This document shows positions 26,819-35,257 of a DNA stretch of 64,000 nucleotides, in pieces. The notes beneath the pieces are model-generated. The model was not told the origin of the DNA. It did no database searches and saw only the letters and a list, made by a program, of their open reading frames with translations. This stretch comes from JBBROS01 sp038229135. Lineage in GTDB: Bacteria; Pseudomonadota; Alphaproteobacteria; Acetobacterales; Acetobacteraceae. The position numbers and the translations under genes were made by a program. The stretch's first letter is position 1. Each line of letters begins with the position of its first letter. The stretch is from assembly GCA_038229135.1 (NCBI GenBank), contig JBBROS010000018.1, positions 9,886 through 73,885 on the forward strand, in the 5' to 3' direction.

Positions 26819-27312
26819 TGCGGGCCCCAACGCCCGCCCCCAAGCCGGCTTACGCGACCGTCACCTGGGACCAGCTGCACCGCGACGCCCGCACGCTCGC
26901 CACGGCGCTGATGCCCCGCGCCCCCTTCGCAGGCCTCGTCGCCATCAGCCGCGGCGGCCTCGTGCCCGCCGCTATCGTGGCGCGCGAGCTCGAATGCCGC
27001 ATGGTCGAGAGCCTCTGCATCCACACCTACGACGAGGAGCACCAGCTAGAGCCCCAACTCCTGAAGGCCGCCACCGCCGCCGGCGACGGCACGGGCTGGC
27101 TCGTCGTCGACGACCTCGTCGACAGCGGCACCACCGCCCGCATGGCCCGCCGCCTGCTGCCGCACGCCCACTTCGCCTGCCTCTACGCGAAGCCGGCCGG
27201 CCTGCCCTGCACGGACACCTACGTCCTCGAAGTCCCGCAGGACACCTGGATCCTGTTCCCCTGGGACACCGCCCCCCTCTTCGTGCCGCCCATCGCCCGC
27301 GCCACACCCTGA
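26818..27312 (+). CDS. gpt: Xanthine-guanine phosphoribosyltransferase
   Basis: Purine salvage enzyme converting guanine or xanthine to the monophosphate with PRPP. The PRPP loop VVDDLVDSGTTAR is at about residues 95-107 and the substrate-side motif LVAISRGGLVPAAIVARELE near residue 40. PWD and I/V-rich C-terminal residues (LFPWDTAPL) are typical of Gpt. 164 residues is normal. Confidence 0.93.
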   Translation: MRAPTPAPKPAYATVTWDQLHRDARTLATALMPRAPFAGLVAISRGGLVPAAIVARELECRMVESLCIHTYDEEHQLEPQLLKAATAAGDGTGWLVVDDLVDSGTTARMARRLLPHAHFACLYAKPAGLPCTDTYVLEVPQDTWILFPWDTAPLFVPPIARATP

Positions 27313-27361
27313 ACCCTCTTGCACCCGCCTCCCCCGGGCGCTATCACGCCGCCTCTGCGTA

Positions 27362-27438
27362 GCGCCCGTAGCTCAATTGGATAGAGCACCAGACTACGAA
27401 TCTGGGGGTTGGAAGTTCGAGTCTTTCCGGGCGCGCCA
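27362..27438 (+). tRNA. tRNA-Arg (anticodon ACG)
   Basis: GCGCCCG acceptor strand pairs with CGGGCGC at 27428-27434; D arm GCTC...GAGC, anticodon stem CAGAC/... with loop CTACGAA giving ACG, T arm with TTCGA. CCA is encoded at 27436-27438. ACG is read as inosine-CG and decodes CGU, CGC and CGA. No integrase or direct repeat is visible beside it; the 83 bases to the next gene show nothing else. Confidence 0.96.
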
Positions 27439-27521
27439 GTTGCCGATTTTGAGAGGCCCTGCCGTCGAGGGAACCGTGTTGCCGCGGGTTGCCAGTGCAT
27501 CCGCCGCGTCGCGGGCGTCGC

Positions 27522-28340
27522 CTACGTCTCGGGCCCCACAGCCGCTGCCTGTCTCAACGAAGTGTCGCGCGCAGCCCCGAGCCCGAGTGTCATCGCCGGC
27601 TCGCTCAGGCGCATGAACGACCGCAGGAAGGCCAGCCGCCCCGCCGTCGACCGTGCAGATGCGATCCGTGCGGCGCCCTCTTCCACCCACTCCTTCGCCA
27701 ACGCTTCGCCCAAGGCTTGCCCCAACACCGGCAATAGGCTTGCGAACACGTCCGCCTCGTTGGCCAGCCGCCGCAAGGCGTCCTGCCGCGTGCCCATCGG
27801 CCCCGGCGGAAGGCGGCCCTCCGCCCGGGCCACGTTGTCGGCCACGAGCGCCGGATCGGTCGCCCCGATCACGTCGGCCAGGATTGCGAGCGCCTCGGCT
27901 TCCACCCCCGCCGCCCGCGCCAGCGCCACCACGGCCACAGCCGACCGCGCCTCGAGCACGCCGTCATGGCGTGCCGTCCCGTCATGCTCCAGGTCGTGCC
28001 CCAGCATCGCGACCACCCCCGCTTTGGCCTGAAGCGGGGACACCAGGCCCTGCCGCAGCGCCTCCGCACACAACCATCCCATGGCTCGCACCACCTCCCC
28101 GGTATGGTGGCGCCCGTGATACGGCAACTCGCCATGCGCGGCCGCCCAGTCATCGAGCGCCGCGGCCACTGCGCCCCCGGCCTTCACCAGCGCAGCGTCG
28201 GCGCTCACCTGACCGCCCGCGGCCACGAACGCCTCGTCGAACCAGGCCAGCAGCCGGGGCGCGTGCGCCCGGTCCGCAAGGAACCGGGCCTCGATCTCGC
28301 CGATGCTCGGCAGCGAAGCCGGCCGCCGGTCGCCGACCAC
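27522..28340 (-). CDS. HD-superfamily phosphohydrolase resembling class I cyclic-nucleotide phosphodiesterases
   Basis: A 272-residue soluble protein. ELPYHGRHHTGEVVRAMG (residues 71-88) followed by AMLGHDLEHDG (111-121) and ANEADVFASLLP (193-204) reproduces the spacing of the metal ligands of HD phosphohydrolases, and the YH..RHH and HD..H pattern is like that of class I 3',5'-cyclic-nucleotide PDEs. The GTG start at 28340 lies six bases after the stop of the upstream SulP gene, which has a cyclic-nucleotide-binding domain, so the two are almost certainly co-expressed. The substrate is an inference. Confidence 0.72.
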   Translation of the reverse strand: MVGDRRPASLPSIGEIEARFLADRAHAPRLLAWFDEAFVAAGGQVSADAALVKAGGAVAAALDDWAAAHGELPYHGRHHTGEVVRAMGWLCAEALRQGLVSPLQAKAGVVAMLGHDLEHDGTARHDGVLEARSAVAVVALARAAGVEAEALAILADVIGATDPALVADNVARAEGRLPPGPMGTRQDALRRLANEADVFASLLPVLGQALGEALAKEWVEEGAARIASARSTAGRLAFLRSFMRLSEPAMTLGLGAARDTSLRQAAAVGPET

Positions 28341-28346
28341 GCTCCC

Positions 28347-30566
28347 TCAGCCCCGCCGCGTGCCGCGCACGAGCGCCGCGATCAGCTGGTCCTTGTCCAG
28401 CAGCCGTCGGCTCAGCCGCCCCATCACCACGCGCTGCAATGCCAGCGCCGCCTCTGGCCGCTCCGCCTCCAGCCGCTGCAGCGCCGCCCGGGTGAGCGTC
28501 CGCACCTCGCACTCGGTCAGCGCCCGCACCGTCGCCGTCCGAGGTGAGCCGAGCAGGAAGCCGATCTCCCCGATCATGGTGCCCGGCCCGAACTGCCGCA
28601 CCCGCACCTCGGGGCCGCCATCGAACGACACCAGCACGCTGGCCTGCCCGCGCTCGAGGAACAGCAGATCGTCCGAGGCCTCCCCCTGCACCGTCAGCGC
28701 CGCGCCTACAGCCACGACGGACCGCTCCAGCTCCGCCTCGAGGGCCGCCGCTTCCGCCGGGTCGAGGCCTCTCAGCAGCGCCGACGCGTCCCCTCCCTCC
28801 TTCGCGACCCCCGACAGCATGTCCGCCTCGCACCACTCCAGCGCCTCGTCCAGCGTGGCCGCCACCCGGAGGCCGGGCCCCGGCGTCAGCGCCCCCCCCA
28901 GCCGCGCCGCCGCCACGGCCGGCAGCGCCGCGTAGGTCAGCACGATGCCCAAAGCCCCAGTCACCTGCTGCATGCGCTCCAACGTGGCCCGCGCCGAGCC
29001 GTCCAGCCCGTCCAGATTCGCACACTCCAGCACCAGGTGCCGCAACCGGCCGCCCGCCGCCGCAAGCTCCTTCTTCACCTCAATCAGAAGCCGGCTCGCC
29101 GTGCCGAAGAACAGGAAGCCCTGCAGGTAGAGCACCAGCACCGCATCCGCCTGCGCCACCAGCGCGCCCCGCTCCGCGTCCGAGCGGTCCACGTGGCTCT
29201 GCGCCACGTCCCCCCGGTAGCGCGCCCGCACCGGCGACCCCAGGCTATACATGACCGCAAACGTCATGCACCCCAGCGCCAGCCCGGCGAACACGGCGGC
29301 CGGCAGCCCGAACCAGGCCGCGATCAGCACCACCATCGGCACCGTCAGCCACTCCGCCCGCGTCAGCCGCTCCCGCACGCGCCACAACCAGGTCTCGAGC
29401 AGTCCATACCCCAGCACCAGCAGCAATGCGCCCAGCACCGGGCGCGGCACGAAACCCAGGATCCCGGGAGCCGCCATGGGCAGCAGCCCCACCGCCAGAG
29501 CCACCACGATGGGCGCCGAGCGCCGCGTGCCGCCGCCCAGCCGGAACAGCAGGGCGCTCCGCGTCATGCTCAGGCAGCCCATGACGCCCCCCGCCAGCCC
29601 CACCAGCAAGGCGGCTATGCCGTTGGCCCGGAGGTCCCGGTCGAGGTCCACGTCCTGCCGGGTCGCCAACTCTAGCCCGTTCACGTTCACCAGCACCAGG
29701 AGGCACGCCACTGCAGCCGCCGCGGCAATGGACGGGGCCTGCTGCAGCAGCGCACCCCATGCCACCAGCCGCGCCATGTCGGGCAGCCACACCAGCACCG
29801 GCGCCAGCGCGCCCGGCGCCGACAACAGCCACCCGGCCTCCCGCTGCGCGTCGATCCCGAGGCCGAGGGCCGCGAACGCCGCATGGTGCAGCCCCACGCC
29901 GAGCAGGATCAGCCCGGGCAGCACGAATGGCGACTTGAACCGCCGAATCGCGACGGCGGTCACCACGGCCCAACCCACGGCAGGCGCCACGTGCAGCAGC
30001 AGTTCCCGGTCCGGCCAGGTGCCGAGATCCACCGCGTGGCCCGTCGCCACCTTGAGCCCGCCCATCAGCAACGCCCAGCCGCTCGCCGCGAACAGCCCGG
30101 CCATCACCTGCAGCGGGATGAACCGGATGACGGCGCCGCCGCCCACCCCCCCGAGCACCAGCAGCACGGCCCCGGACAGCAGCCCGATTGCGCCGAACCC
30201 GGCCAGCACCGTGGCCCCGAGCACGTCCTGCCCCGCGCCGCGCAACGAGGCCGCGAGTCCGGCCGTGAAGGACGCCATGACCGCGACCGCCGAGCCGTCG
30301 AAGCACACGACCGAGAAGCGCAGCGTGCTCAGCGCGGCCCCGACCACGCCCATCAGGGCGCACGAGGCAAGCATCACGAACAATCCCTGGGTCTGCTGCG
30401 CCGGCGCCAGCCCGCCGAACAGCAGCGCCGTGTAGGACAACAAAGACGACAAGACCAGAAGTGCGACGACCAGGCCGGCGCTCGCCGCGGCCATGAAGGC
30501 CCGCCCCCGAGTCCGAACCGTCGCACGGACAGAGCCCGGCGTCGCACTCGTCGGCACTTCACTCAT
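28347..30566 (-). CDS. SulP-family transporter with STAS and cyclic-nucleotide-binding domains
   Basis: Inner-membrane anion transporter-like protein of 739 residues from the ATG at 30566. Residues about 25-430 contain ten or more hydrophobic helices with the SulP features (QVMAGLFAASGW, GFVPRPVLGALLLVLGYGLLETWL). A STAS domain follows (ADAVLVLYLQGFLFFGTASRL ... LECANLDGLDGSA), then a C-terminal cNMP-binding fold with GASDDLLFLERG-type strands, GPGTMIGEIGFLLGSPRTATVRAL. Fusions of this type resemble the YchM/SulP-cNMP proteins of unknown substrate. It is the first gene of an operon with the HD phosphohydrolase. Confidence 0.9.
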   Translation of the reverse strand: MSEVPTSATPGSVRATVRTRGRAFMAAASAGLVVALLVLSSLLSYTALLFGGLAPAQQTQGLFVMLASCALMGVVGAALSTLRFSVVCFDGSAVAVMASFTAGLAASLRGAGQDVLGATVLAGFGAIGLLSGAVLLVLGGVGGGAVIRFIPLQVMAGLFAASGWALLMGGLKVATGHAVDLGTWPDRELLLHVAPAVGWAVVTAVAIRRFKSPFVLPGLILLGVGLHHAAFAALGLGIDAQREAGWLLSAPGALAPVLVWLPDMARLVAWGALLQQAPSIAAAAAVACLLVLVNVNGLELATRQDVDLDRDLRANGIAALLVGLAGGVMGCLSMTRSALLFRLGGGTRRSAPIVVALAVGLLPMAAPGILGFVPRPVLGALLLVLGYGLLETWLWRVRERLTRAEWLTVPMVVLIAAWFGLPAAVFAGLALGCMTFAVMYSLGSPVRARYRGDVAQSHVDRSDAERGALVAQADAVLVLYLQGFLFFGTASRLLIEVKKELAAAGGRLRHLVLECANLDGLDGSARATLERMQQVTGALGIVLTYAALPAVAAARLGGALTPGPGLRVAATLDEALEWCEADMLSGVAKEGGDASALLRGLDPAEAAALEAELERSVVAVGAALTVQGEASDDLLFLERGQASVLVSFDGGPEVRVRQFGPGTMIGEIGFLLGSPRTATVRALTECEVRTLTRAALQRLEAERPEAALALQRVVMGRLSRRLLDKDQLIAALVRGTRRG

Positions 30567-30641
30567 GCCATGCCCATACAGGCCACCAGAGCGGGCTGTC
30601 CAGGCGCCCAACCGTCTTGTCGTCGGTCACGTAGACAGATC

Positions 30642-30701
30642 GACCTTGGCGCCGACCTTGGCACCGACCTTGGCACCGACCTTGGCACCGACCTTGGCAC
30701 C
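30642..30701. repeat. 12-bp minisatellite, five units
   Basis: Five tandem copies of GACCTTGGCACC (first copy ends GCC), upstream of the SulP gene and between it and the remnant at 30731. No frame through it looks like part of a real gene. Copy number is likely to vary. Confidence 0.9.
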
Positions 30702-30730
30702 CTGGGCACGAGGCACGGCTAGGCCCCGGC

Positions 30731-30790
30731 CTTCATCGCCGCCATCTTCCAGCAGGCCGGCATCCGGGTGAACCTGCTCGCCCCGGGAGC
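30731..30790 (+). pseudogene. Remnant of a metalloprotease paralogue on the opposite strand
   Basis: The plus-strand reading AFIAAIFQQAGIRVNLLAPG matches residues of the neighbouring minus-strand metalloprotease (IQRIFDQAGVTVNLLAP). It has no start, no continuation and a flanking minisatellite, so it is a fragment left by an inverted duplication or by decay of a second copy. Confidence 0.55.
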
Positions 30791-30838
30791 ACGGACACCC
30801 CCGCCGCTGCTTGCACCCGCACCCTGCCAGCACCCGTC

Positions 30839-32317
30839 TCAGGGCCAGCGGCGGCGTTTGAAGAACGGAAGCGAAAACATCAGCGTGGCAGCGATCGCCG
30901 GGGCAAACAGGAGTGCGGCGGCCGGCTCGGGAACGGGAAGCGGGTCGCCGCTCTGGACGTCGTACTCGAAGGCTTTGTTGAACAGCACGGGGTCGGTCGG
31001 AATGGTGAGGCCGACGCTGTCTGGCGGCACGTCGCCGCGGCTGAGATAGAACGGCTTGGTGCTGTCGGCGACCCCGTCGCTGTTGAATGCGGCGCGGGAG
31101 GTGAGGCCGCTCGAGAAGTCGAACTCGAAGGAGAACGGAACATACTTACCAGGTGTATTACTGGTTAGCACAACTCGATTTTCCGTGGCGGTCGATGAGC
31201 ACCCGCTTCCCAGAGGAAATGCGAGAGAGAATGCGAGCTCAGAACCCCCGTTCGGTAACGGCGCGGCACCGCTGAACGTCAGAATGCAGTCATTAAAAAA
31301 ATTATTATAGACTTGGTTGTCAGAGAACGAACCAACGTCGGTAAGGAACCGAACTTTGAAGCCCGTAAGTGACTGAGTGGCTACAGGTGCTGGAGTGATA
31401 TTTACATCAAAACTACAGTTGATGCTCAAAACTGTGCAATTTTCAAAAGTCCGCTTGGCAATTTTGGCATTCGCTGTCAAGCCGCTCACGCTGAACAGGT
31501 CGTTGGCCGCCGTCCGGATTTGTTCCTGCTGGAACGGCAGCAGCTGGTCCTTCCCGGCGGGGGGCGTCACGTTGGCGCATGTGGGCGTCGCGATGGCGCA
31601 TGGGTCCCGCGGAACCAGGCGGCCCGTGCCACGCAGCAGGTTGGCGCTGCTGTCGACTTGCACCTCGTTGGCGTAGGTGCCTGGCGGCGCCGGCGCGGTC
31701 ACGACCGCCCCGGCGGCCACGGTCGTCCCGGCCAATGCGGCGCCGTCCGTGTGACTGAGCCCGAGGTTGTGGGCAAGCTCGTGTGCAATGTTGTCGATAC
31801 CGGCAATGAACCCGCTGCCGTTGTTGCCAGTGGTGCCGATGGCGCCGTTGGAGTAGGTGAGCGCCATGCCGAACGGCTGGGGCGCGGTGGACACGCCGCT
31901 CGCGTCGGGGTTGTGCGGCAGGGTGTCGACCAGCCAGAGGTTGAGCACGTCGCGGTTCAGGTTCTGGCCATGCCCCGGCAGGTTCATCAGCTGGTGCGCC
32001 GGGTCGGTCGGGCTGCCGAAGATGTAACCCTGCGCCGGGGCGTCGACGATGGCGGGCCTGAGGAATGCAGTGCTGTTGTAGGTGACCGGGGCAAGCAGGT
32101 TCACCGTGACGCCAGCCTGGTCGAAGATGCGCTGGATGGCGACCGGATTGTAGCCGATGCCGGCGTACGGGCTGGACAGGGCACAATTCTGGCCGGCGTC
32201 GTCGCACACGTTGATGACCTGAACGTTCACCACCTGCGCCCTCGCAGGCGCCGAGCCACCAAAGCCTAGCACAACTGCCAACACGGCTAAGGTTAATCTC
32301 GAGTAAACCAACACCAT
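30839..32317 (-). CDS. Metzincin-like zinc metalloprotease with PEP-CTERM sorting signal
   Basis: Secreted protein of 492 residues from the ATG at 32317. A signal peptide (LTLAVLAVVLGFGGSAPARA) is followed by a catalytic region with HELAHNLGLSH at residues 179-189, the HExxHxxGxxH zinc motif of metzincins. The C-terminus VPEPAAALLFAP, a hydrophobic stretch and KRRR is a PEP-CTERM tripartite signal for exosortase-type processing. The part encoded by about 31130-31480 is markedly richer in A/T than the rest. The protease substrate is unknown. An exosortase is not in the window. Confidence 0.85.
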   Translation of the reverse strand: MVLVYSRLTLAVLAVVLGFGGSAPARAQVVNVQVINVCDDAGQNCALSSPYAGIGYNPVAIQRIFDQAGVTVNLLAPVTYNSTAFLRPAIVDAPAQGYIFGSPTDPAHQLMNLPGHGQNLNRDVLNLWLVDTLPHNPDASGVSTAPQPFGMALTYSNGAIGTTGNNGSGFIAGIDNIAHELAHNLGLSHTDGAALAGTTVAAGAVVTAPAPPGTYANEVQVDSSANLLRGTGRLVPRDPCAIATPTCANVTPPAGKDQLLPFQQEQIRTAANDLFSVSGLTANAKIAKRTFENCTVLSINCSFDVNITPAPVATQSLTGFKVRFLTDVGSFSDNQVYNNFFNDCILTFSGAAPLPNGGSELAFSLAFPLGSGCSSTATENRVVLTSNTPGKYVPFSFEFDFSSGLTSRAAFNSDGVADSTKPFYLSRGDVPPDSVGLTIPTDPVLFNKAFEYDVQSGDPLPVPEPAAALLFAPAIAATLMFSLPFFKRRRWP

Positions 32318-32646
32318 ACCGGAACGACCCCGTCGTCTGCATCGCAACGAGACGACGTCCAAGCGGCATTGTCCAGTTCAATCAAAAGACGGTATGAGTT
32401 CTGCGTCATCGACGACTGATCAATCGGTCTCGCCGGACCCCGCACCGTGTCCGAGCTGCCCAATACCGGCGCTGGCCGAGCGTGCCATGCCGGACCGCCT
32501 CGCGAAGATGCGGGACCTCGTCCACTCGTTCGATACTCGCCCAACGCGCTCGGCGTCGCCGACGGAAGCGTAACCGAATGTCCAAACCCGGCACCGCCCT
32601 GCTTCACTTCAGCGGTGTCTTGACAGCCGCCCGCCGCCGCCCTCGC
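32318..32646. other. Intergenic region between divergent metalloprotease and cyclase genes
   Basis: No convincing gene on either strand. The cyclase frame stays open upstream to 32482 and contains another ATG at 32578, but the residues there are Arg-rich and unlike the family. Promoters for both divergent genes should lie here; I see no recognisable consensus. Confidence 0.5.
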
Positions 32647-34452
32647 ATGCGTTACCCATCGGCAACCATCGGAGCAGCACCAGTCGTGTCCAGCGGCGTC
32701 AGCACCAAATACGCCGCGATCCTCGCCATGGACGTCGCCGGCTACAGCCGTCTCATGGAGCTCGACGAGGCAGGCACGTTCGGCCGGGTCCAGCGTATCA
32801 TGGACGTCATCGTCCGCCCCGGCGTCGCCCGCTCCGGCGGCCGCGTGGTCAAAACAACCGGGGACGGCGCCTTCGCCGAGTGGCCGGACGCCACCGCAGC
32901 CGTCCGCTGCGCGCTGGCCATGCAGGCCGAGAACGAGGCATTCGAGCAGGAGATCCGCGCCGACCGCCGAGCCCGCTTCCGCGTCGGCCTGCACGCCGGC
33001 GAGGTCATCGCGGCCGGCGATGACATCTTCGGCGAGGGCATCAATATCGCGGCCCGCCTCGAGGGCATCGCCGGCGTGGGCGAGGTCTACGTGTCCGAGG
33101 CCATCGCCTCCAAGGCGGCCGGCGCCTGCAGCTTCATCGACCTCGGGCAGCGCCGCCTGAAGAACATCGCCCGCCCCGTCCGCGTCTTCCGCGCCGCGCA
33201 CCCGAATGACGTGCGCGCCGGCGCCGGCACCGGCTCCGGCCTGCCGGACCTCCACGTCCAGGGCTTCGGCGACCGTCCTGCCATCGCCGTTCTACCCTTC
33301 CGCGAGCCCGCCGCCGACACCTCCCACTTCGCCGACGGCGTGACGGAAGGCGTCATCTCCGCCCTCTCGCAATGGCACAGCTTCCCCGTCATCTCCCGTA
33401 ACTCCGTCTATGCAATGGCCTCGGGCGGCCCGCTCGATCTGCGGCTCGTCGGCCAGCAGCTCGGCGTGCGCTACGTGCTCGAGGGCTCGCTGCGCCGCGC
33501 CGGCGACAGGCTGCGCGCCACCGTGTCACTCATCGACGTCGACACGGACACCAGCCTGCTCACCGAAACCCATGAGTGCGAGACCGCCGACATCTTCACC
33601 CTGCAGGACACGCTGGTCCGCAACGTGGTCGGCCAGCTGGAGCCCACGCTGCTGCACCACGAGCGGGAGCGGGTGGTCTCCGCCCGCCCGGCGAACCCCA
33701 ACGTTTACGAGACGGTGCAGCTCGCCCTCTGGCACCATTACAGATACGAGCGGGAGAGCAACGCAACCGCGCAGGACACGCTGCTGCGGGCGCTCGCCGC
33801 CGATCCCGGCAACGTCCAGGCCCTCGCCACCCTGGCCCACGCGCTCAACCACGCCTCGAACCTCGGTTGGGTGCCTGACAAGGGCGCGGCGCTGCAGCAA
33901 GCCGAGGCGTTCGCCCGCCGCGCTCTCGCCGCCAACCCGCGGGACCCTGGCGCCCACTTCGCGCTCGGCGCCGTGTGCCAGAACACGGCCCGGCCCGATG
34001 AGGCGGCCGAGCACCTGCGCCAGGCCATCCAGATAAACCCCAGCCACGCCGCTGCCCACGCCAACCTGGGCTTCGTGCTGTGCTTCCTCGACCGGCCGGA
34101 CGAGGCGCTGCCCCTCGTCGAGCTCGCCGTCCGCCTCAGCCCCGCCGATCCGCGAAAGTTCATGTGGAGCCCGGCCATCTCCGCCAGCCACTACCTCGCC
34201 GGCCGCCACCGCGCCGCCCTCGCCGCGGCCATGGAGGCGCTCAAGCTCAACACGGCCTATCCCGTGGCGCTGCGCTACGCCACCGCAGCCCTCGGCGCCA
34301 TGGACCGGGCAGCGGAAGCCCAGCCCATGCTTGCGATGCTCCGGAAGATCGACGGCGACCTGGCCGGCACCGCCAAGCACCTGCGCCGCTCGTACAGGGA
34401 AAGCGCCGTGTTACGCCTGCTCGACGGCCTGCGCCGGGCCGGGTTCGCCTGA
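32647..34452 (+). CDS. Class III adenylate/guanylate cyclase with TolB-like and TPR regions
   Basis: A 601-residue cytosolic protein. The catalytic domain (residues 20-190) has the metal aspartates in AMDVAGYSRL (Asp29) and VKTTGDGAFAEW (Asp73, Lys69), and GEGINIAARLEG near the transition-state Asn/Arg. A TolB-like segment follows (IAVLPFREPAADTSHFADGVTEGVISALS ... YVLEGSLRRAGDRLR), then TPR-like helical repeats rich in AHFALGAVCQNTARPDEA-type units. This architecture is common in alphaproteobacteria; cAMP is the likely product but is not proven. The 3' end overlaps the convergent hydroxylase gene by 42 bases. Start uncertain (32578 is the alternative). Confidence 0.85.
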   Translation: MRYPSATIGAAPVVSSGVSTKYAAILAMDVAGYSRLMELDEAGTFGRVQRIMDVIVRPGVARSGGRVVKTTGDGAFAEWPDATAAVRCALAMQAENEAFEQEIRADRRARFRVGLHAGEVIAAGDDIFGEGINIAARLEGIAGVGEVYVSEAIASKAAGACSFIDLGQRRLKNIARPVRVFRAAHPNDVRAGAGTGSGLPDLHVQGFGDRPAIAVLPFREPAADTSHFADGVTEGVISALSQWHSFPVISRNSVYAMASGGPLDLRLVGQQLGVRYVLEGSLRRAGDRLRATVSLIDVDTDTSLLTETHECETADIFTLQDTLVRNVVGQLEPTLLHHERERVVSARPANPNVYETVQLALWHHYRYERESNATAQDTLLRALAADPGNVQALATLAHALNHASNLGWVPDKGAALQQAEAFARRALAANPRDPGAHFALGAVCQNTARPDEAAEHLRQAIQINPSHAAAHANLGFVLCFLDRPDEALPLVELAVRLSPADPRKFMWSPAISASHYLAGRHRAALAAAMEALKLNTAYPVALRYATAALGAMDRAAEAQPMLAMLRKIDGDLAGTAKHLRRSYRESAVLRLLDGLRRAGFA

Positions 34453-35253
34453 GACGCGGCGGAACGGCTGCACCATCACGTCCACGAAGCCGTGCCCGGC
34501 CGGCGCCGGGGCCACGCCGTACTGCAGCCCCGCCCGCGCATCGGCGTCCAGCACGGCGAACGTCCCGAACAGCCGGTCCCATAGGGACAGCACGCTCGCG
34601 TAGTTCGTGTCGTGGTGCGCCCGGTCCGCCGAATGGTGCATCTGGTGCATCCCGGGGGTCACGATCAGCCAACGCAGCGCCCGGTCCAGCCGGTCCGGCA
34701 CCGGCGCCGCCACGTGCTGGAAGGCACCGGCCGCTACCTCGAACACCGCATAGACCGGGAACACCCATCCCGGCAGCCCAAGCCCCATCAGCGTGAACCC
34801 CACCACCCCGGCCGTGAGGACGTAGGCGAGCGGGTGATGCAGCAGCGTGGTGCTCACGTCCATGTCAGGGTCGGCATGGTGCACCGCATGGAGGCGCCAC
34901 AGCAAAGGCACGCGGTGCTCGAGCCGATGCATCCAGTAGATGATGAGGTCGATGGCCAGGAACCCTGCGACGAGGACCGCGAGCGGCCCGCCCCACGCCT
35001 CGATCGGCGCGAAAACGCCCGCAGCCTCGGCCCGCACGCGGTCGGTCACGAGTGCGAACACGACGCTCGGCAACACGGCCGAGCCGAGCAGCAAGGACGC
35101 CGTGTACACGCCCAGGTGCGCGAGCCAGCGCGGCAGCGTCGCCGCGCGCGCGCGGCGGTCCGGACGAACGGACTCGATGGCGGCAACCAGCAGGAACGAC
35201 CCGACCGCCACCCAATACCAGCTTGCGGCCGCCCGCTCCCCGAGCCAGCCCAT
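34411..35253 (-). CDS. Fatty acid hydroxylase/sterol desaturase superfamily protein
   Basis: Integral membrane di-iron enzyme of 280 residues from the ATG at 35253. Histidine clusters HRLEH, RLHAVHHAD and HQMHHS, followed by HHDTNYASVLSLWDRLFGTF, define the superfamily. Several hydrophobic helices precede and separate them. The substrate (fatty acyl, sterol or hopanoid-like lipid) cannot be deduced. Its start is five bases after the stop of a small PEP-CTERM gene, and its 3' end overlaps the cyclase gene on the opposite strand. Confidence 0.9.
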   Translation of the reverse strand: MGWLGERAAASWYWVAVGSFLLVAAIESVRPDRRARAATLPRWLAHLGVYTASLLLGSAVLPSVVFALVTDRVRAEAAGVFAPIEAWGGPLAVLVAGFLAIDLIIYWMHRLEHRVPLLWRLHAVHHADPDMDVSTTLLHHPLAYVLTAGVVGFTLMGLGLPGWVFPVYAVFEVAAGAFQHVAAPVPDRLDRALRWLIVTPGMHQMHHSADRAHHDTNYASVLSLWDRLFGTFAVLDADARAGLQYGVAPAPAGHGFVDVMVQPFRRVSGEPGPAQAVEQA

Positions 35254-35257
35254 GCCG

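Noticed and set aside
27362..27521. tRNA-Arg as an integration site for a mobile element
   Set aside because: No integrase gene, no repeat of the tRNA 3' end and no change in composition nearby.
30642..30701. Possible sigma-54 promoters within the minisatellite (TGGCAC-N5-TTGG)
   Set aside because: The resemblance comes from the repeat unit itself, the -12 element lacks the proper TTGC, and the SulP operon is on the other strand.
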